Shown piece by piece: positions 59,101-64,000 of a DNA stretch of 64,000 bases. Numbering within the stretch: position 1 is the stretch's first letter; the number at the start of each line of letters is the position of its first letter. The stretch covers positions 1,865,501 to 1,929,500 of the forward strand of contig CATNEN010000024.1 in assembly GCA_950097015.1 (NCBI GenBank). Reading direction: 5' to 3'. The notes beneath the pieces were generated by a model that saw only the letters and a list, made by a program, of their open reading frames with translations, had not been told where the DNA came from and made no database searches. A program made the position numbers and the translations under genes. This DNA comes from Macrostomum hystrix. Lineage: Eukaryota > Platyhelminthes > Macrostomidae.

Positions 59101-62100
59101 TTACATCCCAGCCTCTTGCCTGGCACAGTGTCATTAGAATCATTACATCCCAGCCTCCCGCCTAGCACAGTGTCATTAGAATCATTACATCCCAGCCTCT
59201 TGCCTGGCACAGTGTCATTAGAATCATTACATCCCAGCCTCTTGCCTGGCACAGTGTCATTAGAATCATTACACCCCAGCCTCTTGCCTGGCACAGTGTC
59301 ATTAGAATCATTACATCCCAGCCTCCCGCCTAGCACAGTGTCATTAGAATCATTACATCCCAGCCTCCTGCCTAGCACTGCGTAAAACGTGATGTATCAG
59401 AGAAGCTTAAACAGCAAGTCACGTGCTCTCGTAAGTCTCGCACCACACATTTACTGCAATTGAGCAACTCTCATGCGTATTGCATGACAATATGCAGTGA
59501 CGCAAATGCGGCCCAGGTTTTTGTTGCAAAGAAACGCACAAAGTACTGGCGGAAATTTGTCTTTTTTTGTTAACGGGAGACAGCACGCAAACTTCAGGCC
59601 TGATGGGCGTGGCTCTGTCAGCAGAGTTCTTGCAGCTCTACCTGCGCTCAGCAGAGAATCCACTTCAAACAAACAGAAAGAACACTCAGAAGTCCTTTGC
59701 AACTTGTGGCTTTATTACTGAGAAATTTGAAATTCGAAATCGGTGTGGTGCAAGGTCGTGGATTGCTTAACAGTAGAAAGAACACTATATAATCAAATGA
59801 ACAATAGCTGACATGGTTAGGTGATCAAACTTTGTGAGCTGAAAATTATGCCTATACTCGTATTGGGCTTTTGCCACCGGATACCCCGACGAGAATCCTT
59901 GAATATATCAAGAACCCAATTTAGTCCTGACAAACCCCATTTAGTCCTGACAAACACCATTTAGTCCTGCCAAACCCCATTTAGTCCTGCCAAACCCCAT
60001 TTAGTCCTGCCAAACCCCATTTAGTCCTGCCAAACCCCATTTAGTCCTGCCAAACACCATTTAGTCCTGACAAACCCCATTTAGTCCTGCCAAACACCAT
60101 TTAGTCCTGCCAAACCCCATTTAGTCCTGCCAAACCCCATTTAGTCCTGACAAACCCCATTTAGTCCTGCCAAACCCCATTTAGCCCTGACAAACACCAT
60201 TTAGTCCTGACAAACCCCATTTAGTCCTGCCAAACCCCATTTAGTCCTGACAAACACCATTTAGTCCTGCCAAACACCATTTAGTCCTGCCAAACCCCAT
60301 TTAGTCCTGCCAAACCCCATTTAGTCCTGACAAACCCCATTTAGTCCTGCCAAACACCATTTAGTCCTGACAAACACCATTTAGTCCTGCCAAACCCCAT
60401 TTAGTCCTGCCAAACCCCATTTAGTCCTGACAAACACCATTTAGTCCTGACAAACACCATTTAGTCCTGACAAACACCATTTAGTCCTGACAAACACCAT
60501 TTAGTCCTGACAAACACCATTTAGTCCTGACAAACACCATTTAGTCCTGACAAACACCATTTAGTCCTGATGAACCTCATTTAGTACTGACAAAGACTAG
60601 ACTTTAACTTTATGGCAATTTTCTTTTCTGCTACAAAACTGCATTGCTTCGTGGTGCGTGCTTGGTGTCAATAACCTAGCAATGTCGCGCTTGGTAGCTA
60701 AGGGCGACTGTAGAGTTGGGACTGAACTCTGAAACTACACGGACCCACCGTGTTGATTGAGTTGTGAATAATTCAGCTGCAACAATTGGAAGCTCCAATT
60801 CGGATATCCCGCCATGGGATCGGCAAGATTAAAGACAGCGCCTAGTGCATGACTGGCGGGGCTGCCACAGCTCAGAGAGTTTTGTCGCCTATAAAGCCTC
60901 TTGAGAAGCGCTCTCCCCTATCGCCCTATCGCCCTGTTGCCGACCAGCTCTGAACGATTTAGTCCGTCTTTCATAGTAGCGGTATTGTTCCGCTCAAAGT
61001 CACTTTCCAGGAATGTGGACACAGTGGACATAACTGGTTTAGCACAAGCCTTGATACTCACCAGAGTACTAGCTATGCATGTTTTTTTACAATCAGCGAT
61101 TTTATTTTTAGTTAAAACTTATCACTCTTGGAAAATTTGGGAATCACTGTCTCTGAAGTAGATTTCTAAGAAACAATCAGTGTAGGAAAATGGAATAAAA
61201 ACGTTGACTAGCAAGATGGTACTTTAAGTAGAGCGGATGCAAGATCTTTCGTCTCATGTTATCGCTTCTTCATGTATTACGATACTGACAAAGCGTTATT
61301 CGCTGCTTAACTGTTTTCCTGGAAAAAAATGTATAAAACAATGTACGAGTACATTTGCACAGGATTAGTCACAGTTATAATATTTGCTATTATCATATCA
61401 CAAAAAAATGTCATAGTTCTATAATTTTGATTCAATAAACAATGAGCTTGGCCTCAATGGCGCTAGCACAGCCTCTGTTTACTCAACTGCTCGTTGATTG
61501 GAAACAGAGTGTCGCCAAGCAAATCAAGCAATGGACAATCGGCAAAGTCAATTTAGTTTTGATTGACAGACTGAGATTGCGCCGAGTAATAAAATCTTAT
61601 TGTACTACTGCGAGTAGAATGACACGCTCAGATAGATCTTTCCTTATGGACCCATGCAGGGCCTAGAAATGTGCTCTATGCTCTGAAACTAGTTTCGAAG
61701 GTGATAGATTAAGACTTCTTTGACAGAGTTTAATAGAGTGTCATTACAATCCTTTTTTCTTTTTTAACTTAGTTCGTTGTGTTAGTTGACGTCATAGATG
61801 CAGGTGATGGTGGATCCAATTGTCAAGCTATAAACAACATTCTGATACTAAATATTTGTTGACTTTTCTACAAAATTTCCTGGGCTCAATGAAAATGATC
61901 ACATATAGACAACTGAAGCAAGCACGCTTGCCGATTCCTGGATAGGAAAATAAAATAGTTTTTGCTAAACAGTTTTTGTACCACTCATTGCCGCAGCAAT
62001 AGCGTCTGGGAGAATTGGGTCACGACAGACTGGCCAATCCCTGGGTAGTGAGTTCTGCCCTCTTTACCCCGTCGTTCACTCACCAATGGGCTTCTCTCGC

Positions 62101-64000
62101 CCAGTTGCTTAAAAAAAGCCTAAAGCCCTTTATTCCACAATTAACCTAAGCCTGTCAACAGCTTTCGGTATTAGAGAGGCTGAAAACTCTTTGACAAATT
62201 CGAGAATTCAACAGTCCTGGCTAAAACGCAGCCCAGTAGGAAATGCACGCCGCAGCCATGAAGTCGCGAGACCGGCTTCCCACATCCGGACCACTCAGCG
62301 ATCCCAGTGAGTGCATTGTCTTAGCCGCTTAGTCAGAAATACGATTGGGCCATAGACAAAATATAATTGATGAGCCATCGCCGCAATACATTTTACGCTC
62401 GTAGCTTAAAATCTGAATTTCACTTTTTTCCATGAATCGACATACTACAGTTATTCTACTCTAGTTGTCCTTGTTATCTTTACCCTAATTTAAGAGTGCA
62501 AATACAAAATTCAACAATTTATACACGAATTGACAGTGTAACTTCATTCTAGTCTAGTTTTCCTTATTATCTTTAAACTAATTTAAGAGTGCAAATACAA
62601 ATGTCAATAATTTTTTACGAACTTGCAGTCTAGCGTCCTTCTAGTCTAGTTGTCCTTATTATTTTTACGCTAATTAGAGAGTGCAAATACAAATATCAAC
62701 AATTTATTCCCAATCGCAGGCCAGCAGCGGGACACCCAGGGCATGGGCTTGTGTAGCGGCGTGCTCATATTATTGTCCTACGTGCTTATCTTCCTGACTC
62801 TGCCGTTCTCACTGTGCCTCTGCATTAAGGTAAGAGTTGACTCACATTTCAGTTCGTACTCTATTTAGAAAAAAACTGAAAAAAACGTTGTTTTATTGGT
62901 CCTGATTGCTATGTTTTTTGTTTAAAGAGCGGAGAGTGCCGTTTAATCCTTAAAATCGCAAAAGAAGTACAAGAGACAGAGAGCCAGGGAGAGAGCAATT
63001 GGGGTACAGAGCCGCAACCTACGGAGGTCTTGATACGTCGTACGCATTAGCGTCGCATGGGGATCAGCCGGCTGCCAAATAGGTAGGCGGTGCTGTCTTA
63101 GTGGACCAGATGTTCAGCTAGTGGCATCAATTGCGTGGTTGTTCAGTCCATCATCAGCCTGCCCACAATCACTTGCGTCTTGCTCAAATAATTAAGTTGT
63201 TTCCCATTGGCTAAGCTTCGAACTCCTGACCTCTCGGTTTGTAGTCTGAAGTTCTAACAATTGACATAAAACGTCCCCTCAGATAAGAGGGATTGACTGA
63301 AATTACGGTATTAGCCAATTAAAAATCTCAGTTCTTTAACCAAAACCGTAGGAGGGGTTAACGAGTGGAGCAGAAATGTTTAAGACTTACGCACTAAACT
63401 CCCTTAGTGAGTTGTGCAGTGCCCTAACGAACATGACACTGCCAAATGATACTAAAATTAGAGTATAATGGTCTAATGCAGGGGTCGGCAAAATCCGGCC
63501 CGCGGGCCAGATGCGGCCCTCGAAGCTCCCAAATCTGGCCCGTGGCCCCTTCCAACACCTATAGGATCCTGTCTCATCTCTCTCATCTGGAGATGGAGAG
63601 TCTCATCCTCTTCTCGGTCTTATCTCTCCCGTGCTTCATGTTTCCCGTCTCAATTCTCAATTTCTCATCTCTTCTCTGTCTCATCTCTCCCCTATCTATT
63701 CTATCCCCTGTCTCATCACTTCTCCGTCTCATCTCTCCCCTATCTCATCTATCCTGTGTCTCATCTCTCATATTCCTACAGTTATTGCGTCCCGCTGTCA
63801 TCTTTTAGGTTCTCTCCCTGGCCCATACGCTAATAAGTTTGCAGACCCATGGTCTAATGGTCTCATGATCTAATGGGCAGAGTTGCCTCAATTGTCACTA
63901 GACGATGCAGACGCATAAAACTTTGCGAATTTTTACCACCGAGCACACCTTCGGAACGCAGGTGGTGGCCGAATACGAGCGAGCTGTGATCTTCCGCCTG
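40884..64000 (+). CDS. STOM: Stomatin, with multiple alternative first exons; 3' end outside the window
   Basis: Shared exon 2 (62720-62829) and exon 3 (63962 onward) encode QQRDTQGMGLCSGVLILLSY, a hydrophobic hairpin with its conserved proline (TLPFSLCLCIK), then VVAEYERAVIFRL. This matches the start of stomatin's membrane hairpin and SPFH/PHB domain. Upstream, six ATG-containing short exons at 40884, 43706, 44819, 53974, 57701 and 62258 all end in phase 1, and each can join the shared acceptor. Stomatin is an oligomeric scaffold on the inner face of the plasma membrane that regulates ion channels. Only the cytosolic N-terminal tail before the hairpin would differ between isoforms. The proximal first exon (62258) is the safest. 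The distal ones rest on ATG, donor and phase, with TATA boxes for two. Confidence 0.82.
41329..41594. repeat. 30-bp minisatellite
   Basis: About nine units of GCTGACTCAGTGGGAGTGAC plus AGGGTCTCCC, one unit shortened. TGACTCA within each unit matches the AP-1 consensus, giving a cluster of such sites. Confidence 0.9.
43614..43623 (+). promoter_or_regulatory. TATA box for stomatin first exon B
   Basis: TATATAAATA, 92 nt before the ATG at 43706; a start of transcription near 43645 would give a roughly 60-nt leader. Confidence 0.55.
43706..43766 (+). CDS. STOM: Stomatin alternative first exon B (polyglutamine N-terminus)
   Basis: ATG at 43706 followed by eleven CAG codons, then PTQQEYPRI plus one base. 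The only phase-1 donor is the non-canonical GCAAGT at 43767, which is the classic GC-AG type. A strong TATA box lies 83-92 nt upstream. The first intron base after the exon is therefore GC rather than GT. Confidence 0.5.
43708..43738 (+). repeat. CAG trinucleotide repeat (polyglutamine)
   Basis: Eleven uninterrupted glutamine codons immediately after the exon B ATG; likely length-variable. Confidence 0.9.
44159..44190. repeat. (CA)n microsatellite
   Basis: About sixteen AC dinucleotides between exons B and C. Confidence 0.95.
44819..44894 (+). CDS. STOM: Stomatin alternative first exon C
   Basis: ATG at 44819 and 25 codons (MAAEGKPAHTRLRKYSVV and then DPQIDLL) plus one base, followed by the consensus donor GTGAGT. 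Phase 1. The RLRKY segment recurs in a degenerate copy at 53622-53727. Confidence 0.65.
45960..46243 (-). mobile_element. tRNA-derived SINE-like element, copy 2
   Basis: Minus-strand A-box-like CGAACGGTCTAACGCG and B-box-like GAGCTCAATTCCGCGG with a body matching the copy at 20388-20722, including the blocks GGTGACA and CATCTGC near the far end. Diverged, so old. Located between stomatin exons C and D. Confidence 0.55.
46468..47493. repeat. 60-bp minisatellite
   Basis: About seventeen units with very little divergence (GCAGCGATGCAGGATTCATA start). Open for 388 codons on the minus strand with a 20-residue period (ending in ILYESCIA); interpreted as non-coding. Confidence 0.95.
47494..48396. 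other. Stretch between two minisatellites
   Basis: No gene, promoter or repeat I can support. Confidence 0.35.
48397..48868. repeat. 17-bp minisatellite
   Basis: About twenty-seven units of AATCTAGCTACCTGTTC, with a 22-bp variant (AATCTACAGTAGTTACCTCTTC split across units) inserted several times near the 3' side. Confidence 0.9.
48869..49816. other. Stretch with a CAG-rich open frame, no supported gene
   Basis: An ATG at 49440 opens MGDEQQLNLQQQQQQ and stays open to 49676, with a GTAGGT donor at 49673 that would end in phase 2, not the phase 1 needed for the stomatin acceptor. I leave it unassigned. Confidence 0.3.
49817..49918 (+). mobile_element. 3' fragment of a tRNA-derived SINE
   Basis: Matches the 3' part of the SINE at 52292-52613 over about 100 bp (GGACTGAACAGC, GATGCGCCGCGCA, AGCTGCGGCTGTGC, CCCAATT). 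Lacks the tRNA head, as expected of a 5'-truncated copy. Confidence 0.75.
49919..50820. other. Stretch without supported gene
   Basis: A 124-codon frame (50171-50545) has no splice, family or composition support. Nothing else recognised. Confidence 0.3.
50821..51400. repeat. 21-22-bp minisatellite
   Basis: About twenty-six units of the type CCGTTTCCGAATCTCGATAA plus T, with a GAGAAAAC variant block near the right side. Opens a 7-residue repeat frame on the minus strand (SRFGNGL), read as non-coding. Confidence 0.9.
51401..52232. other. Stretch between minisatellites
   Basis: No supported feature; short open frames on both strands lack any family signal. Confidence 0.3.
52233..53335. repeat. 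17-bp minisatellite interrupted by a SINE
   Basis: Units of GTGATCAGTAGGAAAGA with 14-bp (GTGATCAGTAGGAGA-like) variants. About 55 bp lie left of the SINE and about 720 bp right of it. Confidence 0.9.
52292..52613 (+). mobile_element. Full-length tRNA-derived SINE
   Basis: A tRNA head with A box (GCAGCCTAGTGGTTAGGGC, 52304-52322) and B box (GGGTTCGATTCCCG, 52347-52360), then a central block (GTGTCCTTTAGCAAGACACT) resembling the conserved core of V-SINE-type elements, a 3' unique part and an (ATT)n tail. The left and right neighbours both read AGAGTGATCAGTA, which may be the target duplication or just the host array. A 3' fragment of the same family is at 49817. Confidence 0.88.
53558..53565 (+). 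promoter_or_regulatory. TATA box upstream of the degenerate first exon
   Basis: TATAAAAA, 64 nt before the GTG at 53622, at the spacing expected for a short leader. Confidence 0.4.
53622..53727 (+). pseudogene. Degenerate stomatin first exon without ATG (copy of exon C)
   Basis: Thirty-five open codons plus one base (phase 1) before a donor-like CAG/GTGGTC. The block CTCAGAAAATACT with its flanks matches exon C at about 21 of 25 bases (ARLRKYFV against TRLRKYSV). GTG (53622) stands close to where exon C has its ATG, and there is no ATG between the upstream TATAAAAA (53558) and the donor. It could be a decayed first exon, a non-AUG start, or part of a 5' UTR. Confidence 0.45.
53757..53764 (+). 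promoter_or_regulatory. TATA box for stomatin first exon D
   Basis: TATAAAAG, 217 nt before the ATG at 53974, located just after the donor of the degenerate exon. Two promoter-plus-exon cassettes thus follow each other within 450 bp. Confidence 0.5.
53974..53989 (+). CDS. STOM: Stomatin alternative first exon D (five codons)
   Basis: ATG at 53974, MQDHS plus one base, then a consensus donor GTAAGC. Phase 1. A TATAAAAG box at 53757 would give a 5' UTR of about 190 nt. Very short coding part, so the call depends on phase, donor and promoter together. Confidence 0.5.
54256..55380. repeat. 20-bp minisatellite, subfamily 1
   Basis: Over fifty units around CCATAGTGAGGCTTTGTGTT, flanked on both sides by diverged units (GGAGGCATTGGGTTCCATAT). 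Open frames of 252-350 codons on the minus strand have a 20-residue period and are artefacts. Confidence 0.93.
55381..55987. repeat. 20-bp minisatellite, subfamily 2
   Basis: About thirty homogenised units of CACATGGAGACATTGGGTTC with CATA and AAGA variants. Directly continues subfamily 1, so both come from one ancestral 20-bp array. Confidence 0.93.
55988..57700. other. Region upstream of stomatin exon E
   Basis: No supported coding exon other than repeats already listed. ATG-plus-donor combinations at 56360 and 56432 end in phase 0 and 2 and so do not fit the shared acceptor. Confidence 0.35.
56142..56173. repeat. (GATT)n microsatellite
   Basis: About seven GATT units ending in GACTGAC. 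Confidence 0.9.
57701..57806 (+). CDS. STOM: Stomatin alternative first exon E
   Basis: ATG at 57701, 35 codons beginning MASVESRDLPHHPVPVMG, basic and Met/Pro-rich, ending SPRDY plus one base before the consensus donor GTAAGA. Phase 1. SRD is shared with exon F. The longest of the alternative N-termini. Confidence 0.65.
57933..59383. repeat. 42-bp minisatellite with shorter in-frame variants
   Basis: About thirty-seven units built on CAGTGTCATTAGAATCATTA plus CATCCCAGCCTCTTGCCTAGCA, mixed with shortened units that also differ by multiples of three. Open on both strands for nearly 480 codons. It starts about 125 bp after stomatin exon E, so it is intronic. Confidence 0.95.
59384..59918. other. 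Stretch between minisatellites
   Basis: An ATG at 59392 leads to a consensus GTAAGT at 59431 but in phase 0. No other feature supported. Confidence 0.3.
59919..60598. repeat. 20-bp minisatellite
   Basis: About thirty-four units of CATTTAGTCCTGACAAACAC, alternating GAC/GCC and ACC/CCC variants. Confidence 0.95.
60599..62242. other. Region upstream of stomatin exon F
   Basis: Probable promoter region of the proximal first exon. A TATAAAG at 60890-60896 in GC-rich context (GTCGCC before it) could drive another transcript, but no phase-1 coding exon follows it. A 74-codon frame at 61442 lacks support. Confidence 0.35.
62258..62306 (+). CDS. STOM: Stomatin proximal first exon F
   Basis: ATG at 62258 (16 codons, MKSRDRLPTSGPLSDP, plus one base) before the consensus donor GTGAGT. 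An in-frame ATG 15 nt upstream (62243) would add MHAAA. It lies only 413 nt before the shared exon, so it is the most likely default first exon. Confidence 0.75.
62720..62829 (+). CDS. STOM: Stomatin shared exon 2: N-terminal tail end and membrane hairpin
   Basis: Acceptor CAATCGCAG, phase-1 entry, 36 full codons, donor GTAAGA in phase 0. Encodes the intramembrane hairpin with the conserved Pro and a Cys-rich end (LCLCIK) that could be S-acylated as in stomatin. Confidence 0.85.
63005..63280 (-). mobile_element. Possible old tRNA-SINE remnant
   Basis: On the minus strand AGGTCAGGAGTTCGAAGC resembles a B box with flank. Further along, GGACTGAACAACCACGCA resembles the 3' part of the SINE at 52292. 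Diverged; family membership is tentative. Lies in the intron between stomatin exons 2 and 3. Confidence 0.3.
63479..63851 (+). mobile_element. Non-autonomous hAT-type element (MITE), 373 bp
   Basis: Begins CAGGGGTCGGCAAAATCCGG and continues with GGCCCGCGGGCC, a terminal sequence typical of many animal hAT elements. Its other end, read from the opposite strand, is CATGGGTCTGCAAA. Identical 8-bp duplications GTCTAATG flank it (63471-63478 and 63852-63859). The interior is a TCTC-rich simple repeat with no transposase. Located in the stomatin intron 2. Confidence 0.8.
63962..64000 (+). CDS. STOM: Stomatin exon 3, start of the SPFH domain (cut by window end)
   Basis: Acceptor GGAACGCAG then VVAEYERAVIFRL, the highly conserved opening of the stomatin SPFH domain. 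Runs off the window. Confidence 0.85.
   Translation, partial: MVAEYERAVIFRL

Noticed and set aside
57918-59385. Frames of 486 and 479 codons
   Set aside because: Arise from a 42-bp tandem repeat with in-frame variants, in an intron after stomatin exon E.
59392-59430. First exon ending at a consensus GTAAGT
   Set aside because: Phase 0, so incompatible with the shared stomatin acceptor.
59919-60598. CRISPR-like appearance of short regular repeats
   Set aside because: Units are contiguous with no unique spacers and the genome is animal.
63446-63808. 120-codon frame near the end of the window
   Set aside because: Lies in the hAT-type element and its TCTC-rich core.

Overview
The window looks like one stretch of an invertebrate animal genome. 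Three multi-exon genes with GT-AG introns encode metazoan membrane-protein families: a polycystin-1-like protein, a TMEM45-like protein and stomatin. Exons are GC-richer than the AT-rich introns. The rest is dense in minisatellites, tRNA-derived SINEs and DNA transposons. I cannot name the species. A repeat-rich flatworm or other lophotrochozoan is a guess only.

Layout. 1-15895 (+): the 3' part of a polycystin-1-like gene, 22 exons in the window, all reading phases closing to about 3,451 codons (PKD repeats, REJ, GPS, TM1, PLAT, ten further membrane segments, coiled-coil tail). 17647-21230 (-): a complete three-exon TMEM45/DUF716-family gene of 290 residues, with a 2.1-kb 27-bp minisatellite in its last intron. 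22397-38006: a single 15.6-kb DNA transposon bounded by an 8-bp target-site duplication (CCATATTT). Its long inverted terminal repeats are mostly arrays of a 170-bp unit. It carries a MULE-like DDE transposase in two overlapping reading frames, the second also carrying a Ulp1-type cysteine protease and a PHD finger. 40884-64000 (+): the 5' part of a stomatin gene that appears to have at least six alternative first exons spread over 21 kb. All end in the same splice phase and can join one shared exon at 62720. A seventh, degenerate copy has GTG where the ATG would be. Between these first exons lie at least eight minisatellite arrays, two SINEs or SINE fragments and two short repeats. A further SINE-like remnant and a small hAT-type element sit in the shared intron after exon 2.

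The three host genes are not an operon and no common pathway is evident beyond membrane location. Many of the longest open reading frames here are artefacts of tandem repeats whose period is a multiple of three. Exon calls rest on splice consensus, phase agreement and family resemblance judged by eye; no database search or transcript data was available.
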